A stretch of 64,000 bases of DNA from Paralichthys olivaceus. Taxonomy: Eukaryota > Chordata > Actinopteri > Pleuronectiformes > Paralichthyidae. The DNA is taken from contig NC_091100.1 in the NCBI RefSeq assembly GCF_024713975.1, positions 14,888,001 through 14,952,000 on the forward strand. The letters run 5' to 3'. Position numbers and translations under genes: made by a program. Numbering within the stretch: position 1 is the stretch's first letter; every line of letters begins with the position of its first letter. The notes beneath the pieces were generated by a model, which was not told where the DNA came from, did no database searches, and saw nothing but the letters and a program-made list of their open reading frames with translations. Positions 25,330-37,319 of this stretch are shown one piece after another.

Positions 25330-28200
25330 AGGCAGATGCTGTTTCTTACACGTACATACACGGTGACAACAGTTGCTTCCTGTGCTGCGAGATGTGGTGT
25401 GATAGCGTGCAACCTGTGAATGTAAAATCATTTGATTTCATTCTTCTTCCCGTCATGGCCCCGAAACAGAGATGTGACCTTTAACTTGTAGGACAGACAA
25501 GAAGGTTATGATGTTGAAAACTAAATGATGAATACATGTGTGGTTGTGGGAAAATGTAAATGCTAAAGAACTCATTGGGTTCAAAATGTTACACTTTATA
25601 TATTATGTTAACATTTGATTGCTGGTGTTTAAGTTAGATACTGATATTTTGTGTTTTTTACTCACCTCTTTGCTGCTCTAACATAAATTAGAAAAAAAAT
25701 AATTGTCTTGAAAACATGTCATAGGTTAAGGATGATAGATTACAATTGTTCACCTCTCAATAAATAATGACATAGTTTTAATAAATGTTCCGGTAAGTGC
25801 ACCCAAGTGCAGACATATGCAAAAAAAGGAAAAGGCTGAGCAAAATATTTCATCAGAATATGAACTGGTAAACAATCAGAGGGCAGGTGATCCAAAACTG
25901 AAACTCTAAAAGAAGAGGATGGACTAAACAGAACCAAAGAAAGAACAAAAACAAAGAACTCAAAGACAAATCAAAAAATCAAAAAACCCAAATGCAAGTG
26001 GGTTCTGACTCCACAACATAAATCAAAAGCCAAAATACAACAAGTCTCAAACTTCACAACCATGGAAGATGCATGTCACTAACAAGATCATTTTCTTATC
26101 TTTATCTCATTGTACTTTGTATAAACAGTAGAACAATAAGGCTCAATTTGAAGTAAGTGGTTAAATAAAAGTAAAAGCAAAGAGAAATCCCTGTGATGTT
26201 TGCATGAATAATATACCAAATTGAATTAAATATGTGGAAATACATGTAACATGTCGTATAAACCTCTATGTGGAAAACAACCTCATCTCAAATTGGAGTT
26301 ACTGGCTTGGCTTGAAGCTCTCATAGTCTTGTACTCTCTCTTTAAAACTTTCCATGACTCTTCTTGATGATATGTTAACATGCTGAAGTTTATGACTGCT
26401 TTAAAGCGGGACCACTGAAGCAGGCCCGCTACTGCTGGAGGTGATGTATCAAACTTATTCTGAAATCAAATCTACCATGCTATAAATACATTTTCATGTA
26501 GCTCACTTTTGCTCTCATGGCCAAACATGTTGTAATAAGATTTGTCCAGCAGATGGCAGGCTTGAGTGAAGTTTAAGCTACTTCTTGTTCAATGTGCATC
26601 AAAGTGATGTGAGATCAAAATATATCATTTTATTTACCAACATTACAAGACGATCAAAGGAAGATAAGAGAAGATCAATCTGATATTTGAATGGGAGAAA
26701 CATCAATGAGATGTTTGATCCAAATTTAAAGCCGAATAAAAAGTATCACAACAAACTGATACTATTAATTACACACAGTGTGTTTTAAGAACTGTGATAG
26801 TGCTGCACAACTTTAATTAACAGAGATAACAAAAGCCTGGAATAGAGGAAAAGGAACTGTGTACAAGAATTGTAAGCAGCGATGAGACACATTTTCCACA
26901 TAGACAAGGCAAAGAGAAAAGAGGAACAAGGATGATTATAATCTCTCTAACAGCGGAATGAGGAAGTCGAAAAGATCTGTACAATAGCAGGCTATTCTCT
27001 TATCGAAGTAGCTGATCAGGGAGGAGAAAAGATTTACAGGTCTATGTAACAAAACAGGATACCACAAACTGAGGGACAAGAAGTTATTACTGAAAAACAC
27101 AGACTTACACAGCCTTCATGTTTCCCACTTGTTTAACTGAAATGGAATACCTGAAATCTAATCTAGATGAGCGTGCGAAAGAAATAACAAATGCACCACC
27201 AACACACTCGCATTTTTCCGTTCAGTGTTTATTTAAGTCACATTAAAAGATCATACTTCACACAGTTCATGAACTTCATGTTAATCAAAGGAAAAGTGCA
27301 CGGTCCTATCATAGCTTTTATTTTTATCCTGACACACATGTTTTTATTTAAATTGCCAGAATGTGAAAATTGAAGCGATATTCAAAGTTCATACGGGTCT
27401 TGTTTTTCTCTCCTACAAGTTAACAATTGACCCAAAGAATCACAGGTCACAGGTTGTTAAGTTTACTGGTTGCACCTTATCTTAAGTCACATGAAAAATG
27501 AAACTGAATACCTGTCTGAGAGGGTGAAGCTAAGCTGCCAATTACTGCCAAACATAACACGAGCAGTTATCACAGTTAGTCAAACAAATACATTGTTTAC
27601 AATCCCACAGTAGCCAGAGAGTGAAATCATGTGACTTCTGGTACAACTGGTCTTTTAGTGTGGTACTTTCTCAGTGGCTAGAATGAGGATATGAAATTTG
27701 CAAGGGTTGAATTTTTTCATACACATGCAAATAAAATCAGACAGACCTAAGACCCCAAAACTTGTTATACATTTCTATATAAAGTTATATGCTACATATT
27801 TTTAATTGTCATGGAAATATAAATCTGAAAATATGTAATTTAAGAGTAATCATTTCTTGTGATTTACCTGAATTTATATCATACTCTGCCTCCTACTCGA
27901 TCTACCCAGACAACACCCCTCGCCTGATTGTCCTGCACATTATTCTGTTCTTATAAATGCTTCTGACTCAGAGATCCTCCCACTGCATTCTTCATATGTG
28001 AAATACAAATTCCTTTTCTGAAGTTTAGGTCTGAAAACAGCCTTACAAACACAGTGTTATTTTTTCATCTGATTTGTTACATTTGCTTTCATTAAGAAAG
28101 AAATATGGTATAACACACACACACACATTGAGTCATGTGGATAATAAAAGCAAAAGTCAAAATGTGTGCCATCATAACAGAAAGTTACATTAGTTTCATT
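25330..28200. other. Intergenic between CD7-like and B7-like genes
   Basis: AT-rich DNA upstream of the CD7-like start. No third Ig-domain exon (paired Cys plus D-x-G-x-Y-x-C) was seen on either strand. Confidence 0.5.
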
Positions 28201-28204
28201 TTGA

Positions 28205-28345
28205 CAGAATACACACACACGCACATCTCTCTATAGTTGTGAGGGCACTTGTTGATATAATGAATTCCCTAGCCACTTACCCTATCCTTAACCATCTCAA
28301 CTAAATGCCTAACCCTGACCTTTACCTAAAAGGTCCAGTGTGTCA
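28205..28345 (+). repeat. Teleost repeat, relative of the 1560-2170 composite
   Basis: CA-rich start, then CTCTATAGTTGTGAGGGCAC, AATTCCCTAGCCACTTACCC, TATCCTTAACC and AACTAAATGCCTAACCCTGA, a layout I recognise from many fish genomes. Confidence 0.6.
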
Positions 28346-28799
28346 CCGACCAGCACTGACCCAGATGTCCAACAACCTCACATTATGATATTGCTCTTTT
28401 TACCTGACATTTGCACTCCTGTATTAGATTCAGACTTGATTTTCAAAGTGTTATAGGAGATAATGGGTAAATGAAGATGTGCTTTGATGAATCACAGTAA
28501 TGATACAAGTTATCTCTGGTTATATTGTTCAGTGAGCACACAAGGAAGTGATGATTTCAGAAGCTGACAGTAAGTTATGTGAACATGAAGTGTTTCCTGC
28601 AGAGAGAGAGAGAAACTAAATTACTGCTAATACACACACACAAATATGCAACTGAAACTGGGGGGTGGATGCAGGAGGTTTCTCAATCAGGAGCCAGAAT
28701 TCACACAGAGAGGTCAATATCATTGAATATATTCTGACAGAAATTGTTCATTGTGTTCTTGGAAAAAGCTTATGTAACCCTGAATAAGACCCTAAATCT

Positions 28800-28946
28800 G
28801 GCTTCTGTCAGATCGAAGTCGACGAGGCTGACAAGCCAAAGACCACCTTCGTATTCCAACTTGGTTTCTGGGAGTTTAATCGCATGCCGCAGGGAGTGAC
28901 AAACACCCCAAGTACCTTCCAGAGACTGAAGTCTGTTCTCTGCTGA
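28800..28946 (+). mobile_element. Ty3/Gypsy-type LTR retrotransposon reverse transcriptase fragment
   Basis: A 49-codon stretch ending in a stop reads GFCQIEVDEADKPKTTF, then FNRMPQGVTNTPSTFQRL. The spacing of a D-based motif and the (M)PQG-x-(T)NTP-x-TFQ block is the fingers/palm region of Gypsy-family reverse transcriptase. The catalytic YxDD block, the rest of pol, gag and any LTRs are absent nearby, so this is a dead, isolated fragment. Confidence 0.75.
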
Positions 28947-28952
28947 CCTCTT

Positions 28953-28958
28953 TTTATT
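28953..28958 (-). terminator. Possible polyadenylation signal of the B7-like gene
   Basis: AATAAA on the minus strand, about 275 nt after the B7-like stop codon. It sits next to a retrotransposon remnant (28800-28946), so the transcript could end at the edge of old element sequence. Confidence 0.4.
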
Positions 28959-29231
28959 TAGGGCTCCGTTGTCGTACCTAGAGTTTTCTGATGTTAGCCC
29001 AGCTTTAATTCATAGTTAAGTAAATCAGTTATCAGTACACTTACCTGGAGAAACGGGTTACACTTAGAAAATATAAATCCTTAACAAATTGACATTTTTA
29101 CTCTTTGTAAGTAACCAAACACGTGACACTTCAGGGGCCAATGACATTTCAGCTAGGGCCTGTCTCTCCCCCTGGCCCCGTTCCCTGGCCCTGCCCCTGG
29201 GTGAAACTAATTTGACAGTGCTGCAGTTACC

Positions 29232-32200
29232 TCACATCTGGAAGCTGTTGTCGATTGCATCCAGACCTGTAAAAGTGAAAGTGAAAGCGTGAATTAGATC
29301 TTAAGGAATGCATGTGAGAACTGTTCTAAAACAAAGCTGAGTCAAAATACTGTCATTGAGACGTACCCTCCTCCTCGCCTGGATCGCTTCTCAAATGGCC
29401 ACCTGGAAAAAAAAAATGTAAAAGAGCATTACAATGACTGGTCATTCAAATACTGCTGATGAGTGGCTGAGCCCAGGTTTCCACAATCCCCAGCACAGTT
29501 TGATTCCCCGTGATAAGCAGCGTAAGAGAGAGCTGTTCAACCTGTCCGTGCACACTCTCTTAACAATGTCACTGTTGTGCGCTCGTGGACAGGTTGGGTT
29601 GCTGGTGGCTCTGCACTGCGTGAAGAGTGCGTGAATGAAGCTCCCCCACAGATCACATAGGAAACTATGATGACTGTGATGTTTCTCTGTATCATAGTCT
29701 GCCATGCCATATTTCTTAACTAAAGTTTTTCACTGAACTTTGATGTGTTTTCTCACTGTAAGCAAATGAGACATACAGATCATGATACAGAGTGCGCTGC
29801 CAGACTGCCAGCTTTGAGTCTAGACAGTGACGAACATGTGTGTGAGTATAAGCTCGAAAGAACTAGGAGTGAGATCGGAAACTGTGGTGCGTGTGTGAGT
29901 TTTATTTCATGTTGTTTCAAGTGTTATGTCTAGAGGAAGTGACCGACCCACGTGTTCTCTATGTTCACCACTCAAAAAAAAGCTTCCTTTTAATAGCGAT
30001 GAAAGTACCTTAATCTTAGTTAGTTTTAATTCAGATAAATCATCAAACGTCAGCAATTAATCTGTCAATCTGACGGAGTATAAGGGCCTCTTATAGAGAA
30101 TAAAGTCATAATTTTAAAAGAATAAAATCCTAATATTACAAGAATAAAGTCATAATTTTATGAGAATAAAATCATAGTTTTAGGCAACGTGTCATTTTAG
30201 AGTGATATTATATCAGAAGAACAGACTGATGCATCTTGTTGAGGTATACTATAATATGGGTTACTTTATATTATATTACATTAAATAATGAAATACTTAA
30301 TCTTTTGGCTCATCAGCTCCACATTATCAAATTTTTCTTCTTTCTTCTTGTCTTTATTTATTATGGCCCAAATACTTTGTCATAGTCAACACAGCAGAAG
30401 CTGATGTTCAGTTTCAAGCAGACAGAAACTTTATAAATCTATACACACACGGTCAGAAAGCCCTGTGTTTCTAAACATGGACGTACCCAAAATGGCTGCT
30501 TTGGATTGTCTCCGAGCATCTGTCAAGAAAATGGTCCAATAATTAACAGTTGCTACACCCCCCCTATTATTTTTTCTCCTTTCTTGGGTTGTATCTGTAG
30601 AGAAATCATATTTCGGTTTCATGTGTGCCGAGTATATATCATGGAAGTGACAATAAATCTGATTCTAATTTCTATGATGTGTAATAAATTAAATGTAGTT
30701 TGTTAGAAACACCAAGTAGCAGCAACTGTAGATTTTAATTGTACTTTCATGTGTGAAGTCATTACTCAAAAAGATCGGAATGATTCCTTTTGAACAGAAC
30801 TCATAAGAGTGCTTGTGTAGGTACTCACTCTGACGTCGGCGTCGAAGAAACAGCAGGGCCACCAACAATCCAACGATCAGTGATCCAATAACCACCACAG
30901 GAGCGATGATTTTGGAGGCTGCATCAAACTCTTTCTCTCGTCCTTGGGCTGCATGAGTTCAAATAAAAGTTTTTTCATGCTCTAATACATAAAGTGAGTC
31001 ACAATTGCATGAACTGGTGTGAATATCCATCTGAAAATATTTACTTTTATTTTTATCCCAGAGGGGTCTGCAAAGTTTGGACATGGGGTCAGATTTCAAA
31101 GACTTGCCCAGTCAAGCACAGTGTTGTTTCTTTGTCAGGTAAATTAAATTAACTTTTGATGACGATCAGATTAACAGATGTGTTTCAGCATGTCTGTTCT
31201 GTGAAGAGCGTTTGAAAAACAGCACAATGAGGGTTGGCTCCAGTTATGGATAAAATCAACAGACTTCAGCTAAGAGGAGGAAGAACATTGTTCAACTAAA
31301 CCCTCTGCTGTTTTTTTGGTGGTTTGATTTTTACAGGATATGTGTGAATTTCCTGGTCTTTCAAATCCCTTTTGGTTTCTGTTGGAAAACTGGGGCTATG
31401 TGGGAGTCCAACCACACAAAATATATTAGAAGTGGCTTGTGTTTCAAGTTCCTGTCAGTTGTGCAATCCTAAACAATGCTTTGCTTATGTAATAGTGATG
31501 ACATCTGTGTCGCTTCAAATTTCAGTTAAAACAGGGCCTTAGGTGCTACTATGGCTGATATGGCTTTTGTGTGCAGCGCATGGTGTAAACGGTGTGTGGT
31601 GGATAGTGCTGGGAAAAACTTACTTCCTAGGCTTGGTATGTCTTCTACTACAAATATGGCCTCTGCCTCTCTGCTGCCACTGGCACTATACACCGCACAG
31701 GTATACTTGGAGAAAATGGATCCTCGCAGCAGAGGCAGCTTGCTGGACAGGTGAAACAGACCCCTCTTGTCTAATTTTTCCTCCATTTTAGAGCCTTTGG
31801 TCCACTCCGTGTCATGCTCCACAATCCAGCGAATCTCCCCTTTTGGGTAGCCACCGTGCGATTCACATGTCAGGACGCCATCTCTTTTTACGGTAATCTC
31901 TTTAGGGTCGGAGCGTATAGTTGGTTTACTGTATTTGGCTGCAAAAAGAAAAAGGGGAGGCACAAGTGGTCGTTCAGCTGAACATATAAATAGACGGGCA
32001 GGATCCAACAGCAGTGATTATTTGTCACAGTGAAAGCGAAAATAAGGAAACACACCAATTGACAGTGCTTAGCTGCAAGGAAAGTCCCTCAAACTCCCAA
32101 CAATCAACAGAAAATTAAATCTTTCAAAAAGTAAATTGTCTACGTAACAAATTAGTTTACAGAAAAAGAAAACTACTTTACACAGGATAAAGCTTCGAAA

Positions 32201-32766
32201 TGAGTTAGATGCATCTGTGTCAAAGAGTTGTAAAAAATGTTTCAGCCGTCAGCCACAGCCGGAGTCTCTAACCTGTGACTTTGAGGTTGATGTCCCCCAC
32301 AGCATCGCCACTGTTCGTTATCACCATGCATTTGTAAGCTCCAGCATTTGCCATCGTAGTGTTGGCGATGAGCAGGGACACGTTCGTGTGCTTCTTGTTC
32401 AAGGGCGGCTCAGCAAGTTGGTAGCCTGGAGTCTTATTCATTTTCCCTTTGTTAAAAAACACTAAGGGCCCCTCCAACCCCTCTTTCGTCCAAGAGATGG
32501 CTCTGATTCCTGCATCTGTTGCCCCGTTGGCAGCTTGGACCCAACACTCCAGCAGTGACTGCTGGCCATACTGTCCAACGCTTTCAGTCTTGCATTGCAC
32601 GGTAAAAAGAACTGGAGAAGAAAAAGGGTCAGGATGAAGATAATATCAGCACCGAGGAGCATTTCACATTTGAAATGCACAGATAATGTTAAATCTTACC
32701 TTCCTTTGCTCCGACACATATGACAGTGAAAATGAAGAAGAGGATACCAATGGGGGCCATGTTCAT
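29232..32766 (-). CDS. B7-family-like membrane protein with V-type and C-type Ig domains
   Basis: Type I surface protein resembling B7 co-signalling ligands (CD80/CD274/VTCN1 group). Coding exons: 32700-32766, 32273-32611, 31624-31938, 30829-30948, 30487-30519, 29367-29402, 29232-29266; 945 nt, 314 aa plus stop. All six introns fall in phase 1, typical of immunoglobulin-superfamily genes. Residues 1-20 look like a signal peptide (IGILFFIFTVICVGA). Residues 23-135 are a V-type domain with C45, W63 and C117 in NAGAYKC. Residues 136-235 are a C-type domain with C160, the motif GGYPKGEIRW, and C216 in KYTCAVYS. Residues 254-275 are a transmembrane helix followed by RRRR. The cytoplasmic tail of about 39 residues is spread over three tiny exons and has no tyrosine, so no ITIM or ITAM. 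NAGAYKC plus the following ITNSG resembles B7-H4/VTCN1, while the GYPK text resembles PD-L1, so I do not assign an orthologue. A butyrophilin-like protein is the main alternative. It lies upstream of, and on the same strand as, the CD7-like gene. Confidence 0.87.
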
Positions 32767-32769
32767 TTA

Positions 32770-35700
32770 CCTGCAATGACAGTTAAAATAAACTCATTTT
32801 ATTCAAATGTAATACTCACATACACATTTGAAATCACAGGGATCTGTTTTTGTGAATCAAACTGCAAGTTGTTTTTTTATCTGGGCAGCATCTCCACAAA
32901 GTCTAACCACTAAAATTGCATATGATTCTACTCAGTCACAATAATGATAAATATTAGATCTTAGAACTTCTATAGGATTCATCTACCTAATATTTCCAGA
33001 AATCTCTGTCTGTCTGTATGTGTCTCACATACCTCGAGATCCATGTGGCATGTGCATGCATAGCATTGGTCATGCTCTACGTTTAATTTCAATCAAATTT
33101 CAATAAACAGACCATCGCCTATCGGGGGCAGCAGCGGTTGGGACTCGTCAGTGTAAGTGAAGTTGGTCTTTACTTGCGTCAGCTTAGTTACTGCACGTCA
33201 CTTCTACAGTTTCAGAAGGAATTCAGCAGCCAGCATCACCACCGGCCAAACAGCCCATTCCAAACAGGCCTTTTTAGAACGGGCACTGCAGTTGAAAAAA
33301 TATTTAGTGGCCCAATTAAGCACCAGTGAAAGGAGATGGACATTGTCCAATGTTTGCGAGTATAACTGTCTCCAACTTACCACACTTGCACTGCGAAAAA
33401 CTAAGGAAGAGCTTTATAGCTCAGGCTTGTTCTGCATCAGTGTTGTAACAAGATCAATTCAGGTACCTGTGGATCTGTTGTGTGTAGATGTGGTTTTACA
33501 GTGCACATCATTCATATTAGGGACTGACGATGGATCCCATAACTGCCCCATGTGACTGTATGTGAATTTCATGAGTCAGCAGGAGAAGCTTTCAGCTGAT
33601 GTTCATGACAGATACTAATTATGGAACAATCCCTTTTATGCCATTGCTTCCAAACACAATCTGATTTTTCAACAAACGTCTCCTGGTTTATAAAAGTATG
33701 ATAAAAAGAAAAAAATGGATAAAATGGTTTTGTGTGACTCAGATTCACTGTGAGTTGACTAAGGTCTCTACTACAAAGCAGGATTTGTGGTTGGCGAGGT
33801 AACTTCTGGTTTAATGGTGGCTCAGTTCTTACCGGGTAACATTGCCATGGTAACTCATGCTGCATCTCTAACCTGCTACAGAGGAGGTTTGTGACCCAAG
33901 TTATTCAGGAAGACGATGTTAGGCTCAGTGATGCCAGATAACAAGATGATATCTTGGGTGCGTTAAATATACTGGAATCACATGCTGCAGGACGAGATGT
34001 GTCGAAACATGTCCCTGAACAACTAGAGACTAACCGTCAGTCATAATCTTGACACTCCTGCATTTAGATTTTCCAGCTGAACTGGTCAACAAGTTTACTA
34101 AGTCAAGTGATTAGTGTTTATTGGTGAGATGGGAAATTCCAAAATTCCATTGACTCCAGTGATATTGTGAAAAACTGGGGTCCCACAGGATTTCACTGTC
34201 TATCTTCTCTCTTTTTGGCTACAACGTAAACATGGTCCGGGCTGTACACTTCCCATCTGGATCCTGTTCTCTAGTGGGAATGTGCCGTGGGATTCTCTTT
34301 CACATTGTTTCAAAGCTTAGCATCTGCTGGGCTGTGCTGTTGGAGGAACTTGGCAGTTGACATTACAGCCTAAGCAGAACTCCCATATGGTCATTTAAAA
34401 ATCCTCTTCTCATACATCCGATTTCTTTGATACTTTGATTGATTGATTTTTTTCTACACTGAACACCCACACAGCGCTGATGACATTCCGAGGAGCCGAG
34501 GCCCGACTTGTCGGCTGATTTCCTTTTCACTGTTGAAAAGTATCTGTCCATTTTGCCTCTCTTCTTCTGTCTCTGTCTCTCTCTCTCTGTCTCTCTCTCT
34601 CCCTCTCTCTCTCTCTGTCTCTCTCTCTCCCTCTCTCTGTCTCTCTCTCTCTCTCTCTCTCGGTCTAGCGCGTGCCACACAGTTTGTGAATGGCTGCCTT
34701 AATCACAAACGCACTCTGTATGTCTGACATGTCGTAAGGAGTCCTTTGGAGTTCAGTGTCTTACATAAGGACACCTGGCTTATGGCACACTGACTGTGTT
34801 GTGGTTAGAAATCAAGTTCCAATCGTGGTCCAAAAGTGCAAAAACTTCAGTCCAATAAAAGGCAGTTTTTCTTACTCTTGACACCATTATATCTGTCCAA
34901 ACCGTTTACTGTTTTTTACAAGATATTTGTCTCTGATTTGACACCATTATATTTCATTTTGTCAGACTGCCTTTTTTTAAAAAGATTAACATTTCTTCAC
35001 ACAAGATATACATACACTACATACTGATTGTTACACATAGAGTATAATATTTGATTCGTCATTGCTGCGTTAAACTTGTTGTAATCATCAGTAATTATGT
35101 TTCTCCTTATACTTCAGCACACATTAGATTGTAGTGCAGATTAAAGGTATATAGTGACGTTCATATTGTGACATTGTATAGTGACCAGAAATTACACTAC
35201 AACTGCTCAAGAAAGTATATCCACAGTTAAATGAGCCATTGCTCTTGTCTGAACCACTTCAAGTCTCCGTCATCGTAACTCAAGTCTCCACGCGCCCACA
35301 CTTCCTCCCACTTAATTGCAAGATACATAGACATAAATAGTCTAGAAACTAACTGCACACAAACAAATGTCAGACTTGCAATTGCTCTTCAACTATTAAC
35401 AATTATTAATGCTTTGTTGGTGAAGGTACTCTGTATATAGAACTGGTTCAGTTCACTATAAATGAAAGCCTAAAAATATGCTGTTGTCTAACTGTGATAT
35501 TATCAAGACTTCTGCTGCAACTTCAGCAAAACAATCTAGTTATTATTTCAGGACACACAGACTCCCTGTGCCTCATTTATTGCAAGTGAAACTTAAATGT
35601 GACCTATTTATACTTTGTGGAAGTTAACTTAGTCCCTCGATCATTGAGAAAAGTTAAATGTATGTTAGTTAAGTCGATCCTGAGTGAAAGTTGTGGTTTC

Positions 35701-35815
35701 TTCTTTATAGGTAGAGATGACAAACACTGTCACCCTGCATTTTCCTCCAAATATTTTTTATTTTAACCAGATAAATAAACTGCGCATACACAATAAGCAA
35801 TATATATAATTAACC
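32770..35815. other. Intergenic upstream of the B7-like gene
   Basis: Non-coding except for the CT-rich tract. The promoter of the B7-like gene should lie just above 32766, but no clear TATA box or CpG cluster is visible. Confidence 0.45.
34556..34662. repeat. (CT)n-rich low-complexity tract with longer periodicity
   Basis: CT dinucleotides broken by regular GTCT and CCCT interruptions at roughly 16 and 30 bp intervals, suggesting expansion of a longer unit. Arg-Glu open frames on the opposite strand are artefacts. Confidence 0.85.
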
Positions 35816-37319
35816 TTTGTTATATTGCTACTGATGAACATGATATGAAATGAATGATTATTTGTCCGAACCTAAGTTCAACCACATCACTGCGAGAGAT
35901 TCCCTTTAAGTTTGAAGTGTGTGAAACAGTGTCAGACTGGATTTGCTCAGGACAAATTCAACTCTGCACTGTCCGGCAAACCACAACTCAAAAGCTGGAG
36001 ATTACAAACCCCCGACATCTCCGGGGAAATTATGAAAACCACTCATAGACAGTGTTTACATGGCATGCACACACCGACTGACGAGAAACACATGGTCCAC
36101 TTCACCGTTCACTACACTGTCCATGCAGCGTGTGTCCCGAGAAGTGGTCAATCTATGTAAGAGATGACTGTAAACCTATCACACAATAATACAACAATAA
36201 AAAGACTTACAGTACACGCTCCTCCACAGACAGACACGCACACATCCGAAGTTTACATCGACACTGACGCTGGCAAAACTTACTTTCACTTTCATCATGA
36301 GTCAGGAAGACGAGGCAGCTGCTGATTATAGAGTAAAGGTTAGAACAAGGGTCGGGCTTCTTTGTTGAAGATTTAAATTTAGATTCAACATTTAAACAAT
36401 AAGATTAAGATTTAAAGGTTCAGTATGTAGAATTTAGTGACATCCAGTGGTGAAGTTACAAGTTGCAGCTGAATACCCCTCACCTCACCCTCACCTTCCA
36501 AACATGAAAGAGAACCTGTGGTAGACTCCAGCTGGACTACTGTAAAAAACATGGTGAGGACCCGCTCCGATGTTAATGTAAAGTATTTAAAAATCTAGGG
36601 TAACAACAACAACAATTCGTACAATTTAGATGAAACACACTAGTGAAATAATTAATAATTTATCCTTTAATGTCTGCCAATAGATCATTTTCACCTAAAT
36701 CTTACACACTGAACATTAACAAATATTTTTCACATTTAGATGTAACGGTTAACATTGAGAATCAAGATTTGGCTTTTGCATTTACGCTTAAATTTGATTT
36801 TTATATTATCTTTAATTACTTTCTGAGAAAAAGAAGTAAATATGACAAAGTTAGCAAATATTGCTATTTTTACTTTGAAAGCACAGCACTATTAAATCAG
36901 CATGTGCAGCTTCACAATCGGTGCCCTACACCACTGAACCAGGTGTCTTGCTGGAACGAGGTTGACAGTTTTTTAGCCCTTTTGAGATGTGTGATAAAAC
37001 AATGGTTTGATCCACATATAGGATAAAAATAAACATTAAATATAAAAATAAAATAAACACCACTCATCCTGGTTAAACCTGTCTTGTACCACATTTGTGT
37101 TACATCCAGATTAATGTTGGAGACTGCATTCCCTCATGTGCCTGTGACCAACGACCCCTTACTTCCTCTTTACCCTATCCTACAGCAGACCTCAGGACTG
37201 GACTCTGGACTTCCTGCAACACTATAAAAACAGTGAAAAGTTTGTTTGCTCAAATCCATCCTCCTGTTTATACTGGCCATTACAAGAGCCCTCCCTAATG
37301 CACATGATGACGCACATTG
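35816..37319 (+). repeat. Near-perfect 1504-bp tandem duplication, copy 1
   Basis: Identical by eye to 37320-38823 at a constant offset of 1504 bp, except A at 35936 versus G at 37440. Both ends share the short sequence TTTGT/TTGTTT, so the junction has microhomology. The unit is non-coding and contains one MITE copy at 36414-36717. Spurious open frames of up to 118 codons occur in both copies. Confidence 0.95.
36414..36717 (-). mobile_element. MITE-like element, copy C (reverse orientation)
   Basis: Begins AAAGGTTCAGTATGTAGAAT and ends CTTACACACTGAACATT. Its left part (CATCCAGTGGTGAAGTTACA, GCTGAATACCCCTCACCTCA) is the reverse complement of the right part of copies A and B. It is about 304 bp, shorter internally than those copies. 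Confidence 0.7.

Noticed and set aside
28326-28345. Possible fifth copy of the AAAGGTTC MITE (AAAGGTCCAGTGTGT)
   Set aside because: Only about 15 bp match one terminal repeat; no partner end found.
31543-31791. Plus-strand frames over the B7-like exon 3
   Set aside because: Shadow of the real minus-strand Ig exon; the minus strand has paired cysteines and correct splice phases.
33157-33555. 132-codon plus-strand frame upstream of the B7-like gene
   Set aside because: Composition and lack of domain, splice or promoter signals indicate a chance frame.
36670-37026. 118-codon open frame, repeated at 38174-38530
   Set aside because: Starts inside the end of a MITE, has no family motif and no splice context; its identity in both places is explained by the DNA duplication.
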